In this document: one piece after another, positions 34,322-44,073 of the stretch
How the letters are laid out: each line of letters opens with the position of its first letter
Numbering within the stretch: position 1 is the stretch's first letter
Source of the DNA: Hyphomicrobiales bacterium
GTDB taxonomy: Bacteria > Pseudomonadota > Alphaproteobacteria > Rhizobiales > Rhizobiaceae
Direction of reading: 5' to 3'
Assembly: GCA_900471605.1 (NCBI GenBank)
Contig: UCEY01000031.1
Coordinates: 173,225-237,224, forward strand
DNA: 64,000 nt
Program-made: the position numbers and the translations under genes
Notes under the pieces: generated by a model
The model's database searches: none
Told to the model about the DNA's origin: nothing
The model's input: only the letters and a program-made list of their open reading frames with translations

Positions 34322-35161
34322 CTACTTGGCCGCCCTGCGGCTCGCGATCAGCGCCTGCAACCGTTCTTTGTCGTCGGCGGTCGCCGGATTGAAAATGACG
34401 AGGCCGAGGTCCGGCCGTCCATCGATGGCAAAGGAGGAGTATTCGAGCGCGAGGTCTCCGGCCGTTGCATGGCGGATGTGCTTGAGACCTTCTCCGTAGT
34501 TTTGAACCGCGTAGTCTCTCCATATGGCTGCGAATTCCGGGCTCAAGCTGCTGATTTCGGCCACCAGCGCCTGGACCATTTCGGTATTTCCGGCACGTGC
34601 CGCTTCCGAGCGGAAAGCCGCGACGGCGCATCGGGCATCTCTTTCCCAATGGATCATATGCGCGCGGGCGGGTGATTTGCCGAAGAGAAGTTTGAGGATG
34701 TTGCGCTCTTCCGGCGCAAGCTTGGCGTAGTCGGTCAGTGTGATCGTCGCGGCATTGTTCCAGGCGACAACGTCCCACAGGGCGGTCCTGACAAGGGCCG
34801 GGCTGAACTCCAGCGAATCCAACATTCGTTGCAACTGCGGCGTGATCGGTTCGGAATGCTGGTATCGGACCTCGGGCGGTCTGTGCTGCGCCAGCAGAAA
34901 AAGGTGCTCGCGCTCGGCGTCGTTCAGCGACAGCGCCTTGGCAAGCCTGTCCAGCACATCCGCCGAGGGCGCGCCGCCGCGGCCCTGTTCGAGCCAAGTG
35001 TACCACGTGGCGCTGACATTGGCGCGCTGCGCCACCTCCTCGCGCCTGAGACCCGGCGTGCGCCGGCGTGTCGCGGGAATGCCGAAGGCGGCCGGGCTGA
35101 GTTTCGCGCGGCGGTCCTTCAGATAGTTTCCGAGAAGGTTGTCGTCCTCGAGTGTCGGCAT
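34322..35161 (-). CDS. XRE-type regulator with MmyB-like ligand domain
   Basis: A 279-residue transcription regulator. The N-terminal helix-turn-helix (residues about 8-75) contains RRTPGLRREEVAQRANVSATWYTWLEQGRG, the exact style of the HTH_31/MmyB family, followed by a PAS-like MmyB domain (DVVAWNNAATITLTDY). Such regulators usually control a neighbouring oxidoreductase; here a divergent SDR gene lies 98 bases away. Confidence 0.88.
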   Translation of the reverse strand: MPTLEDDNLLGNYLKDRRAKLSPAAFGIPATRRRTPGLRREEVAQRANVSATWYTWLEQGRGGAPSADVLDRLAKALSLNDAEREHLFLLAQHRPPEVRYQHSEPITPQLQRMLDSLEFSPALVRTALWDVVAWNNAATITLTDYAKLAPEERNILKLLFGKSPARAHMIHWERDARCAVAAFRSEAARAGNTEMVQALVAEISSLSPEFAAIWRDYAVQNYGEGLKHIRHATAGDLALEYSSFAIDGRPDLGLVIFNPATADDKERLQALIASRRAAK

Positions 35162-35259
35162 GCTCAGCCTGTTAGTGTCTATACCGGTAAAACGTCACGA
35201 CTTTTTCGCCATTCGGAAAACCCTATCACAGCCTCGTCAGACAACTGAAGAGGACTATC

Positions 35260-36147
35260 ATGCGTGTTTTTGTAACCGGCGCGACCGGCTTCGTCGGCTC
35301 AGCCGTCGTCGGGGAACTGATCGGTGCGGGCCATCAGGTCCTGGGCCTTGCCCGCTCCGATGCTTCCGCCGCCGCACTTGCGGCCGCCGGTGCCGAGGTG
35401 CATCGCGGCACCCTGGAGGATCCGGACAGCCTGAAGAGCGGAGCGGCCGCCTCCGATGCCGTCATCCATGCCGGCTTCATCCACGACTTCTCCAAATTCA
35501 AGGAGAATTGCGAGATCGACCGGGTCGCCATCGAAGCGCTCGGCGAGGCACTCGCCGGCACCGACCGCCCCCTGATCGTCACGTCTGCAACTGGCCTGCT
35601 GTCGCCGGGCCGGCTGGCGACCGAAGAGACGCCGCCTGCCCATGGCTCCCCGGTTCCCCGGGTTTCGGAACAGACGGCATTTTCGGTGACATCGGGTCCG
35701 CGCGTATCGGTCATCCGCCTGCCGCCCTCGGTTCATGGCGACGGCGACCACGGCTTCGTTCCGATCCTCATCAATTTGGCCCGTCAGAAGGGCGCCGCGG
35801 CCTATGTCGGCGAGGGGCTCAACCAGTGGCCTGCGGTGCACCGGTTCGATGCTGCCCGCCTCTACAGGCTCGCGCTGGAGAAGGGTGTTGCTGGTGCCCG
35901 CTATCACGCTGTTGCCGAAGAGGGCATTCCGTTCAAGGATATTGCAGGTGTGATCGGAAAACGCCTGAACCTGCCGGTCGTCGCAAAATCCCGTGAAGAG
36001 GCCGCCGAACATTTCGGCTGGTTCGCGCATTTCGCGGAAATCGACAACCGGGCTTCGAGCGCGGCGACACGGGGGCAGCTCGGCTGGGAACCTACCGGAC
36101 CCGGGCTGCTTGCCGATCTCGACCGGGAAGTCTACTTCGCCGGTTGA
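35260..36147 (+). CDS. NAD(P)-dependent SDR/epimerase-like oxidoreductase
   Basis: A 295-residue extended SDR. The Rossmann motif is GATGFVGSAV at the N-terminus (TGxxGxxG), and the middle segment VTSATGLLSPG occupies the catalytic-serine strand, though the usual YxxxK is not clear, so activity may differ. The end DLDREVYFAG is short. GAGGA precedes the ATG. It is probably the target of the divergent MmyB-type regulator. Confidence 0.85.
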   Translation: MRVFVTGATGFVGSAVVGELIGAGHQVLGLARSDASAAALAAAGAEVHRGTLEDPDSLKSGAAASDAVIHAGFIHDFSKFKENCEIDRVAIEALGEALAGTDRPLIVTSATGLLSPGRLATEETPPAHGSPVPRVSEQTAFSVTSGPRVSVIRLPPSVHGDGDHGFVPILINLARQKGAAAYVGEGLNQWPAVHRFDAARLYRLALEKGVAGARYHAVAEEGIPFKDIAGVIGKRLNLPVVAKSREEAAEHFGWFAHFAEIDNRASSAATRGQLGWEPTGPGLLADLDREVYFAG

Positions 36148-36154
36148 GGCGAAC

Positions 36155-36958
36155 TCAGATCAGCCTGAGACCCTTCAAGCTGACATGCCCATCCTTGCCG
36201 ATGATGATGTGGTCGTGCACCGTGATGCCGAGAGGCTTTGCGGTGTCGACGATCGTCTTCGTCATGTCGATGTCGGCGCGCGACGGCGTCGGATCGCCGC
36301 TCGGATGGTTGTGGACGAGGATGATCGCGGTCGCCGATAATTCGAGCGCCCGGCGCACCACTTCGCGGGGATAGACCGGGGTGTGGTCGACGGTTCCGTG
36401 ACCCTGCACTTCGTCGGCGATCAGCGCGTTGCGCTTGTCGAGGAACAGGATGCGGAATTGCTCGCGGGGCTCGTAGGCCATCACCGCATGGCAATAGTCG
36501 ATCACCGAAGACCAGGACGACAGGACCTGCTTGCCGCGCAGCTCGCTTTTCAGCATCCGCTGGCCGACGGTCGCCACAAGCTTCAGGTCGAGCGCCACCG
36601 CTTCGCCGACGCCCTTGACCTCCTGCAGCAATCCGAGCGGTGCGCCGAACACGCCCGCAAGGTTGCCGAACCGGTCGATCAGCGCCTTGGCGATCGGCTT
36701 GGTATCGCGGCGGGGGATCAGCCGGAAAAGGATCAGTTCGAGGATTTCGTAGTCAGCAAGTGCCGTGTCGCCGTGATCGCGATATTTGGTGCGAAGCCGC
36801 TCGCGATGACCATGATAATGGGCGGCCGGCTCGTCCCTGTCGGATGGTGGTGGCTTCTTGAGCGCCTTGGGCTTGGTCATCTGTTCGGCGAAAAAGCCGC
36901 GCTCATCCTCGATGAAGGACGTTTGTTCGTCCGGCGGAAGAGCAGGGCGGTTGGCCAT
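36155..36958 (-). CDS. radC: RadC/JAMM family protein (UPF0758)
   Basis: A 267-residue protein of the UPF0758 (RadC) family. The central helix-hairpin-helix segment is LLQEVKGVGEAVALDLKLV and the C-terminal JAMM/MPN+ metalloprotease-like motif is VHNHPSGDPTPSRAD, with the first glutamate in DEVQGHG. The name RadC comes from a disputed DNA-repair link; the cellular role is uncertain. An N-terminal acidic/basic extension of about 45 residues precedes the domain. It is last in the phaC-sfsA-map-radC group, three bases after map. Confidence 0.92.
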   Translation of the reverse strand: MANRPALPPDEQTSFIEDERGFFAEQMTKPKALKKPPPSDRDEPAAHYHGHRERLRTKYRDHGDTALADYEILELILFRLIPRRDTKPIAKALIDRFGNLAGVFGAPLGLLQEVKGVGEAVALDLKLVATVGQRMLKSELRGKQVLSSWSSVIDYCHAVMAYEPREQFRILFLDKRNALIADEVQGHGTVDHTPVYPREVVRRALELSATAIILVHNHPSGDPTPSRADIDMTKTIVDTAKPLGITVHDHIIIGKDGHVSLKGLRLI

Positions 36959-36961
36959 CCG

Positions 36962-37798
36962 TTACCTCGAAAGCGGCGGCAGGCCGGGCCGGTCGAAGCC
37001 TCCCGGCGAGAGCGTGAAGATCTCGCAGCCGGTGGCGGTGACCCCGATCGCATGTTCGTATTGCGCCGACAGCGACCGGTCGCGCGTAACGGCCGTCCAG
37101 CCGTCGGAAAGCACCTTCACATGCGGCTTGCCGAGATTGATCATCGGCTCGATGGTGAAGATCATCCCTTCCTTCAGTTCCGGGCCTTCGTCGGCGCGGC
37201 CGTAGTGCAGGATGTTCGGGGAGTCGTGGAAAAGACGCCCGACGCCATGGCCGCAGAAATCGCGCACCACCGAGCAGCGCTCCGATTCCGCATAGGTCTG
37301 GATCGCCTCGCCGATCGCACCGGTCCGGGCGCCGGGACGAACCGCCTCGATGCCGCGCATCAGGCATTCGTAGGTGACTTCGAGCAGGCGCTCCGAAGCG
37401 CGCTTGATCTGCCCCACCGGATACATGCGGCTCGAATCCCCATGCCAGCCGTCGAGGATGTAGGTGACGTCGATATTGACGATATCGCCTTCGCGCAGCG
37501 GCTTGTCGTCCGGAATGCCGTGGCAGACCACGTGGTTGATCGACGTGCAGGAGGATTTCGTGTAACCCCGGTAGTTCAGCGTCGCCGGCAGGGCGCCATG
37601 GTCCATGCCGAATTCGAAGACGAAGCGGTCGATGGCATTGGTGGTGACGCCGGGCTGCACGATCGAAGCAAGCTCGTCGAGGCAACGCGCCGTCAGCAGG
37701 CATGCCTTGCGCATGCCGGCGAAGTCTTCCGCCGTATAGAGCCGGATCGCACCCGTATTCTTCAGGGGGGCGGAAACCGCCTCGATATAGTTGACCAT
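36962..37798 (-). CDS. map: Methionine aminopeptidase, type I
   Basis: Map removes the initiator methionine from new proteins. The 278-residue protein has the five metal ligands in place: Asp in NIDVTYIL, Asp in HGDSSRM, His in FCGHGVG, Glu in IEPMINLG and Glu in YEHAIGVT. Length is normal. It sits between sfsA (25-base gap) and radC (three-base gap) in one direction, an arrangement seen in rhizobia. Confidence 0.96.
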   Translation of the reverse strand: MVNYIEAVSAPLKNTGAIRLYTAEDFAGMRKACLLTARCLDELASIVQPGVTTNAIDRFVFEFGMDHGALPATLNYRGYTKSSCTSINHVVCHGIPDDKPLREGDIVNIDVTYILDGWHGDSSRMYPVGQIKRASERLLEVTYECLMRGIEAVRPGARTGAIGEAIQTYAESERCSVVRDFCGHGVGRLFHDSPNILHYGRADEGPELKEGMIFTIEPMINLGKPHVKVLSDGWTAVTRDRSLSAQYEHAIGVTATGCEIFTLSPGGFDRPGLPPLSR

Positions 37799-37823
37799 GG
37801 TTCTTTTCTCGCAATCTCTCCGT

Positions 37824-38543
37824 TCATAAAACAGCGGAGCCCCGTTCGTCCATCGCGATCAGCCCCGCCGGCGCGATTTCCTCCGGCGAAACGCGGCAAT
37901 GGACCGCATAGGCCTCGACGCCACGAGCCCTGGCACGCTCGAAGGCGAGCGCGTAGAGCGGATCGAGGTCGCCACAGATGCGGAAACGCGAGCAGTCGTG
38001 CCGCTGGATGAGATAGACCATTACCGCCCGGTGACCGGCCTGCGCCATGTCGCCCAGTTCCTCCAGATGTTTGGCACCGCGTTTGGTGACCGTATCGGGA
38101 AATTCCGCCAGTCCGGGTTCGCGGCAGAAGTGCACGTTCTTCACCTCCACATAGGCATTCGGCAGCTCGCCGCCCAGAAGCAGGAAGTCGATGCGGGAAT
38201 TTTTGCCATAACGCTGTTCGCGCAGGATCGTCTGGTAGCCGGCAAGGCTCGGAATGAGCCCGGCGTGGATCGCCTCCTCTGCAAGCCGGTTCGGCAGCCC
38301 GGTATTGATGCCGACGCGCTCGCCGTCCACTTCGACCATCTCGAACATATGCCGGTATTTGCGTGTCGGGCTGTCATGCAGCGACACCCAGATCTTCGAG
38401 CCGGGCGTCGTGAGGCCGCGCATCGAACCGGTATTCGGGCATGAGCCGGTAAACGGCGTGCCGTCCTCCAGCACGGCGTCGAACAGGAAACGCTTGTAGC
38501 GTTGGATCAGGGTCGCAGGCACCAATGGGGGATCGAAGCGCAT
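37824..38543 (-). CDS. sfsA: SfsA family DNA/sugar fermentation-associated protein
   Basis: A 239-residue SfsA protein, a family with an OB-like N-terminal part and a nuclease-like core. Segments GSCPNTGSMRGL, GINTGLPNRL, RIDFLLLG and YVEVKNVHFCREPGLAEFPDTVTKRGAKHL (the nuclease-like E-x-K motif is in VEVKNV) are typical; the biological role is unclear. The ATG at 38543 gives the family start MRFDPPL. phaC ends 13 bases upstream. Confidence 0.93.
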   Translation of the reverse strand: MRFDPPLVPATLIQRYKRFLFDAVLEDGTPFTGSCPNTGSMRGLTTPGSKIWVSLHDSPTRKYRHMFEMVEVDGERVGINTGLPNRLAEEAIHAGLIPSLAGYQTILREQRYGKNSRIDFLLLGGELPNAYVEVKNVHFCREPGLAEFPDTVTKRGAKHLEELGDMAQAGHRAVMVYLIQRHDCSRFRICGDLDPLYALAFERARARGVEAYAVHCRVSPEEIAPAGLIAMDERGSAVL

Positions 38544-38556
38544 CTGTGAATAAGGT

Positions 38557-40416
38557 TCAGACGCGTTCCAGAACATAGGTGCCGGGTGCGTCGGCGATCG
38601 CGTTCAGCGCCTTGCCGCCAGGCTTGCGGGCCGGCACGCGGCTGTCGTCCTTGGCTTCGACCCAGGCATGCCAGTGCGGCCACCAGGATCCCTTGTGCTC
38701 TTCGGTACCCGTCATCCAGTCCTCGTACTGGCCTTCGGCCTTGCCGCCGGTCCAGTACTGGTACTTCTGCTTGTCGGGCGGATTGACGACGCCGGCGATA
38801 TGGCCGGAACCGGTCAAAACGAAATCCACCGGCCCTCCGAACAGCGACGACCCGAGAAACACCGATTTCGGGGGCGCGATATGGTCTTCGCGAGTGGCAA
38901 GATTGTAGATCGGGATCTTGATGTCCTTCAGCGAGATCGTCTTGCCGGCAAGTTTCATCTCGCCCTTGCTCAGGTTGTTGTCGAGATAGCAGTTGCGCAG
39001 GTAATAGGCGTGGTTGGCGGCCGCCATGCGGGTGCTGTCCGAATTCCAGTAGAGCAGGTCGAACGGCATCGGCTCCTGGCCCCTCAGGTAGTTGCTGACC
39101 ACATAGGGCCAGATCAGTTCCGAGGCGCGCAGCATGTTGAAAGCCGTCGCCATCTTCGACCCGTCGAGATAACCGACCGCATTCATCTGCTTTTCGATCG
39201 CCGAGATCTGCTCCTCGTCGACGAAGACCTTGAGATCGCCCGCATGGGTGAAATCCACCTGGGTGGTAAGGAAGGTCGCAGACGCGATGCGGCTGTTCTT
39301 CTTCTGCGCGTGATAGGCAAGGGTCGCGGCAAGCAGCGTGCCGCCGACGCAATAACCGACCGCGTTCACCTGTTTTTCGCCGGTGGCCTTCTCCACCGTC
39401 GTCAGCGCGAAGTCGATGCCTTCGTGCATGTAGGATTCCCAGTCCTTCATTGCATGGCGCTCGTCCGGGTTGACCCAGGAGATCACGAAGACCGTGTGGC
39501 CCTGGTCGACGCACCACTTGATGAAGCTCTTCTGCGGGTTGAGGTCGAGGATGTAGAATTTGTTGATCCAGGGCGGGCAGATGAGGAGAGGGCGCTTCAG
39601 CACCGTTTCCGTGGACGCCTCGTACTGGATGACCTCGCAGACCTCGCTCTGGGCGATCACCTTGCCCGGCGTCAGCGCCATGTTGCGGCCGATCGCGAAT
39701 TTGGTCGCGTCGGTCTGGCGCAGCCTGAGGTCGCCGCCTCCGGCCGCGATGTCCTCGGCGAACATCTTCATGCCGGCGACCAGGTTGGCGCCGTTGCTGG
39801 CGACCGTTTCGCGAAAGACCTCCGGATTGGTGAGCGCGAAATTGACCGGCGAAAGGGCGGCGGTGATCTGCTTCACGTAGAAGGCGGCCTTGTGGCGAGT
39901 ATGCTCGTCGAGGCCCTCGGCTTCGGTGACCAGCTTGTCGGCCCATGAGGCGGTGACGAGGTAGAGCTGGCGCAGCAGGGCGAAGAACGGGTTCTTCGTC
40001 CAGTCGTCGTCTGCGAAACGCTTGTCCTTCGCCAGGGTATCGGCCTCCGGCGCGGCGGGCTGGCCCGAGAACTGGCCGGAAAACTGATTGAGCGTGCGCG
40101 TCCAGATGCCGATATAGCTGGAGAACAGCAGGGTCTGCGCCTCGAGGGTCCGCTTCGGATCGGCAATCCAGTATTCGGTGACCTTGGAAAGGGTTTTCAC
40201 GAGATCGGTCACCGGGTCCGCGACCGAATCGGTGATCTCGCCGCGCTCGCGGGGGCCGAGCCATTCCGAGGCTGCCTTGCCGAGGTTTTCCAGCGCCCGG
40301 GCGAAGTTCATCGCGAGCGCCTGCGGGTCCTTGACCACATAGGCCTCGACCGATTTGGGGTCGAAACCGGGAAATTCCTGGCCGGGCTTGCCCTTATCCT
40401 CGGTCTTTTCCGCCAC
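38557..40416 (-). CDS. phaC: Class I poly-3-hydroxyalkanoate synthase
   Basis: PhaC polymerises 3-hydroxyacyl-CoA into PHA storage granules. The 619-residue protein has the lipase-like box GYCVGG with the catalytic cysteine, the catalytic aspartate in REDHIAPP and histidine in GSGHIAG, plus LICPPWINKFYILDL and YLRNCYLDN typical of class I. The start is a GTG at 40416, seven bases after GGGGAGG, which fits better than the in-frame ATG at 40491. No phaA, phaB or phasin gene is nearby. It heads the sfsA-map-radC group. Confidence 0.95.
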   Translation of the reverse strand: MAEKTEDKGKPGQEFPGFDPKSVEAYVVKDPQALAMNFARALENLGKAASEWLGPRERGEITDSVADPVTDLVKTLSKVTEYWIADPKRTLEAQTLLFSSYIGIWTRTLNQFSGQFSGQPAAPEADTLAKDKRFADDDWTKNPFFALLRQLYLVTASWADKLVTEAEGLDEHTRHKAAFYVKQITAALSPVNFALTNPEVFRETVASNGANLVAGMKMFAEDIAAGGGDLRLRQTDATKFAIGRNMALTPGKVIAQSEVCEVIQYEASTETVLKRPLLICPPWINKFYILDLNPQKSFIKWCVDQGHTVFVISWVNPDERHAMKDWESYMHEGIDFALTTVEKATGEKQVNAVGYCVGGTLLAATLAYHAQKKNSRIASATFLTTQVDFTHAGDLKVFVDEEQISAIEKQMNAVGYLDGSKMATAFNMLRASELIWPYVVSNYLRGQEPMPFDLLYWNSDSTRMAAANHAYYLRNCYLDNNLSKGEMKLAGKTISLKDIKIPIYNLATREDHIAPPKSVFLGSSLFGGPVDFVLTGSGHIAGVVNPPDKQKYQYWTGGKAEGQYEDWMTGTEEHKGSWWPHWHAWVEAKDDSRVPARKPGGKALNAIADAPGTYVLERV

Positions 40417-40540
40417 GCACGGCCTCCCCACAGGTTTGTTGTTTGTTTTCGTTTGTACATTGTGCCTGAAAGCGAATACAAGTGCCAGCAATCGGCGCTT
40501 TCAGGTGCATTTGGTCGACGGCGGAAACTGGGTTACGGAA

Positions 40541-40942
40541 ATGGAAAAACTGAGGCATCGGATCGGCAGCTTACCGGTTTTCATCGGTCTTGGCGCGCTC
40601 TCTCTGCTGGCCGGCTGCGACAGCAAGACTTTTGCGCTGGACGACGGCATTCCGAACACGGCTCCGCCCGCGGTGGTCGTCCAGACCAAGACCGCGCCGC
40701 CGCCCGGTCCCGTCACCAAGCGCAACACCGGCACCTATCCGAGCTTCGATCCGACGCTGCGGGCCGCGGCCGAGCAGATCGAGGACGAGGAATACAACAA
40801 GGCCGAGCCGCGCCTGGCGTCGCTCGCCCGCCAGCGCAGGTCAGGCTCGATTTCGGAAGCCGAATACCAGCGCCGCGTCGCCGAATACCGCAAGCTTGCC
40901 GCCGAGCACGGCAAGGATGCCTTGGCCCATATCGCCAAGTAG
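40541..40942 (+). CDS. Small predicted lipoprotein
   Basis: A 133-residue protein with a signal and lipobox LLAGC at about residues 23-27, so lipidation is predicted. After a proline-rich linker it has a helical domain rich in R, E and A (FDPTLRAAAEQIEDEEYNKAE, split here). I recognise no function. The gene is divergent from phaC and precedes the aminotransferase gene. The ATG has only a weak ACGGA in front; other starts would remove the signal. Confidence 0.7.
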   Translation: MEKLRHRIGSLPVFIGLGALSLLAGCDSKTFALDDGIPNTAPPAVVVQTKTAPPPGPVTKRNTGTYPSFDPTLRAAAEQIEDEEYNKAEPRLASLARQRRSGSISEAEYQRRVAEYRKLAAEHGKDALAHIAK

Positions 40943-41069
40943 TCCTGCCGAACGCATATCGGCAAATAGCGCTTGCGTTTCGGCGTGTTTGGTCGCAAAG
41001 CAAAAAATCGCCAATCATGCGACACCGGCGCGTCGCGTTCGACGTTGCGCGCCCTCCACGGGGAGAAAG

Positions 41070-42287
41070 ATGGAAGAGTTTCATAAAGTCCGACGCCTGC
41101 CGCCATACGTCTTCGAACAGGTCAACCGTTTGAAGGCCAGCGCGCGAGCGGGTGGCGCGGACATTATCGATCTCGGCATGGGCAATCCCGACCTTCCGAC
41201 GCCGAAGGCGATCGTCGACAAGCTGTGCGAAGTGGTCCAGGACCCGCGCACCCACCGTTATTCGTCCTCCAAGGGCATTCCCGGCCTGCGCCGCGCCCAG
41301 GCCGCCTATTATGCCCGCCGTTTCGGCGTCAAGCTGAACCCGGACACCCAGGTCGTCGCGACGCTCGGTTCCAAGGAAGGCTTCGCCAACATGGCGCAGG
41401 CGATCACCGCGCCCGGCGACGTCATCCTGTGCCCGAACCCGACCTATCCGATCCATGCCTTCGGCTTTCTGATGGCAGGCGGGGTGATCCGCTCGATGAA
41501 CGTCGAGCCGGACGACAGCTTCTTTCCGCCGCTCGAGCGGGCCGTGAAGCATTCGATTCCGAAGCCCCTGGCGCTGATCATCAACTATCCGTCCAACCCC
41601 ACCGCGCACGTCGCTTCGCTGGACTTCTATAAAGAGGTGGTGAGCTTTGCCCGGAAGCACGACATCATCGTGCTGTCGGACCTGGCTTATTCGGAAATCT
41701 ATTTCGAAGGCGAGCCGCCACCGTCCGTCCTGCAGGTTCCGGGCGCGATGGATATCGCGGTCGAATTCACCTCGATGTCGAAGACCTTCTCCATGCCCGG
41801 CTGGCGCATGGGCTTTGCCGTCGGCAACGAACGGCTGATTTCGGCGCTGACGCGCGTGAAATCCTATCTCGACTACGGCGCCTTCACGCCGATCCAGGTG
41901 GCCGCGACCCATGCGCTGAACGGCGATGGTTCCGACATCGCGGAAGTCCGCAACGTCTACAAGCGCCGCCGCGACGTGATGGTCGATTCGTTCGGCAAGG
42001 CCGGTTTCGAAGTGCCGCCGCCGGCCGCCACCATGTTCGCCTGGGCGAAGATCCCGGAAAAGTTCCGCCATCTCGGCAGCCTCGAATTCTCGAAGCTGCT
42101 GGTTGAGAAGGCGGATGTAGCGGTCGCTCCCGGCATCGGCTTCGGCGAGATGGGCGACGACTACGTTCGTCTGGCGCTCGTCGAGAACGAGCACCGCATC
42201 CGCCAGGCGGCGCGCAACATCAAGAAGTTCCTGTCGACGGCCGACGAGACGATGCACAACGTCATCTCGCTCAACACCCGCCGCTGA
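41070..42287 (+). CDS. Class I/II aminotransferase, AlaC/DapL-like
   Basis: A 405-residue PLP enzyme. The internal aldimine lysine is in FTSMSKTFSMPGWRMGF, and INYPSNPTAHVA and DLAYSEIYFEG are the other cofactor-site segments. The sequence is closest to what I know as AlaC (glutamate-pyruvate) or LL-diaminopimelate-type aminotransferases in alphaproteobacteria. Location directly before hom suggests an amino-acid biosynthesis role. GGGGAGA precedes the ATG by six bases. Confidence 0.88.
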   Translation: MEEFHKVRRLPPYVFEQVNRLKASARAGGADIIDLGMGNPDLPTPKAIVDKLCEVVQDPRTHRYSSSKGIPGLRRAQAAYYARRFGVKLNPDTQVVATLGSKEGFANMAQAITAPGDVILCPNPTYPIHAFGFLMAGGVIRSMNVEPDDSFFPPLERAVKHSIPKPLALIINYPSNPTAHVASLDFYKEVVSFARKHDIIVLSDLAYSEIYFEGEPPPSVLQVPGAMDIAVEFTSMSKTFSMPGWRMGFAVGNERLISALTRVKSYLDYGAFTPIQVAATHALNGDGSDIAEVRNVYKRRRDVMVDSFGKAGFEVPPPAATMFAWAKIPEKFRHLGSLEFSKLLVEKADVAVAPGIGFGEMGDDYVRLALVENEHRIRQAARNIKKFLSTADETMHNVISLNTRR

Positions 42288-42349
42288 TCGGACCAGCATT
42301 TCCGGCGGCCCGCTTGGGCCGCCACCCCCAGGCAATCAGGAAGAATAGC

Positions 42350-43672
42350 ATGGCAGACGCCCTCAAAGTCGGCATTGCGGGTCTCGGCACTGTGGGTGCC
42401 TCGCTCGTCCGGATCATCCAGACCCGTGCGAACGAATTGGCCACGACTTGCGGCCGTGCGATCGAGATCACGGCGGTCACGGCACGCGACAAGTCCCGCG
42501 ACCGCGGCATCGATATTTCCGGCATTACCTGGTTCGACACGCCGGAAAAGCTGGCCGCCGAGGCCGATATCGACGTTTTCGTGGAATTGGTGGGCGGTGC
42601 CGAGGGCGCTGCCGCAAATTCCGTGCGGGCGGCCTTGATGCGCGGTCTCCATGTGGTGACCGCCAACAAGGCGCTGCTTGCCGCTTCCGGCGTCGAGCTT
42701 GCCAGGATCGCCGAAGAAAAAAGCGTCCTTCTCAATTTCGAAGCGGCCGTCGCCGGCGGCATTCCGGTCATCAAGGCGCTCCGCGAGTCGCTGACCGGCA
42801 ATACCGTGTCGCGCGTCTACGGCATCATGAACGGCACCTGCAACTACATCCTGACCCGGATGGAGAAGGAAGGCCTGTCGTTCGCCGATTGCCTCAAGGA
42901 AGCTCAGCGCCTCGGTTATGCCGAGGCCGACCCCGCCTTCGACATCGAGGGCAACGACACGGCCCACAAGCTCGCGATCCTGACGACGCTCGCCTTCGGC
43001 ACGCAGATCGCCGCCGACGAGATCTATCTCGAAGGCATCAGCAATATCTCGATCGAGGACATTCATGCGGCGGCCGACCTCGGCTATCGCATCAAGCTCT
43101 TGGGCGTCGCCCAGCAGACCGACAGCGGCATCGAGCAGCGCGTGCATCCGACCATGGTGCCGCATGACTCGGTGATCGCGCAGGTCGATGGCGTCACCAA
43201 TGCGGTGGCGATCGAATCCGATATCCTCGGCGAATTGCTGATGGTCGGACCCGGCGCCGGCGGCAATGCAACCGCGTCCTCCGTTCTCGGCGATATCGCT
43301 GACATCGCCAAGAGCAGCCCGGGCGCGCAGCGGGTTCCGGTTCTCGGCACGCCGGCCGCGGCTCTCGCGCCCTACAAGCGCGCCCGCATGCAGAGCCATG
43401 AGGGCGGTTACTTCATCCGCCTGACGGTTGCCGATCGCACCGGCGTCTTTGCCAGCATCGCCGCCCGCATGGCCGAAAACGGCATCTCGCTGGAATCGAT
43501 CATGCAGCGCCCCAAGCCGGATGCGGCGGCCGACACGCCGAAGACCATCATCCTCGTCACCCACGCGACCACCGAGGACTCGGTCCGCAAGGCCGTCGAG
43601 GCGATCAAGGCCGAGAGCTATCTCGTCGGCGAGCCGCAGGTGATTCGCATCGAGCGGCCCAAGGCTTTCTAA
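42350..43672 (+). CDS. hom: Homoserine dehydrogenase
   Basis: This enzyme reduces aspartate semialdehyde to homoserine for threonine and methionine. The 440-residue protein has the NAD(P) site GIAGLGTVGASL, the hallmark GIMNGTCNYILTRME, and the catalytic-lysine region EADPAFDIEGNDTAHKLAIL. A C-terminal ACT domain (residues about 355-430, GGYFIRLTVADRTGVFASIA) predicts feedback control by threonine. AGGAAG precedes ATG 42350, 62 bases after the aminotransferase. Confidence 0.96.
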   Translation: MADALKVGIAGLGTVGASLVRIIQTRANELATTCGRAIEITAVTARDKSRDRGIDISGITWFDTPEKLAAEADIDVFVELVGGAEGAAANSVRAALMRGLHVVTANKALLAASGVELARIAEEKSVLLNFEAAVAGGIPVIKALRESLTGNTVSRVYGIMNGTCNYILTRMEKEGLSFADCLKEAQRLGYAEADPAFDIEGNDTAHKLAILTTLAFGTQIAADEIYLEGISNISIEDIHAAADLGYRIKLLGVAQQTDSGIEQRVHPTMVPHDSVIAQVDGVTNAVAIESDILGELLMVGPGAGGNATASSVLGDIADIAKSSPGAQRVPVLGTPAAALAPYKRARMQSHEGGYFIRLTVADRTGVFASIAARMAENGISLESIMQRPKPDAAADTPKTIILVTHATTEDSVRKAVEAIKAESYLVGEPQVIRIERPKAF

Positions 43673-43681
43673 AAAACGCTG

Positions 43682-43738
43682 CGTTCTGAAGTTGCTCCTG
43701 CTGTTTCCTGTGGGAAACGCAGGAACCTTTCCAGAACG
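43682..43738 (+). other. Long nested hairpin just after hom
   Basis: An outer stem CGTTCTG/CAGAACG (43682-43688 with 43732-43738) encloses CCTGC-T-GTTTCC (43697-43708) pairing with GGAAAC-GCAGG (43713-43723), one bulged T and a TGTG loop. There is no T run, so it is not a standard terminator. Confidence 0.45.
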
Positions 43739-43842
43739 TCCGCGAAAACGAATGCCGCAAAGGATCCCCGACTGGCCGCTGAGGGGCCTCCGGACGTAGA
43801 CTGTCAGAGACAATCACCGTCGAGGAGGCTTGCGCGATCGCC

Positions 43843-44073
43843 ATGAAGACGCGGGCTATGAATACGCGGAAAAACAGCGCCGGGAACAAGGGGTACCGGC
43901 TGAAACTCGGTCAGGTCGGCCCCAGGGCGCATGACTGCCGGCGTCTTGACCACGCCAACGATCAGGCGAGCTGCGACGGTTTCGACGGGCGACGGAGTTT
44001 TGCCTTCCTGCTCGTCTTCTTCGCGGCTGCGGCCGGCATCAGCGGTTCGGCATTCGTCTGGTCGCTGCTGTGA
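43843..44073 (+). CDS. Doubtful small membrane protein (76 aa)
   Basis: A 76-codon frame whose last 25 residues form one hydrophobic helix (FAFLLVFFAAAAGISGSAF). GAGGAGG lies about 15 bases before the ATG, which is too far for a strong site. The N-terminal part is basic and unlike any family I know. It may be a real single-pass protein or chance. Confidence 0.3.
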   Translation: MKTRAMNTRKNSAGNKGYRLKLGQVGPRAHDCRRLDHANDQASCDGFDGRRSFAFLLVFFAAAAGISGSAFVWSLL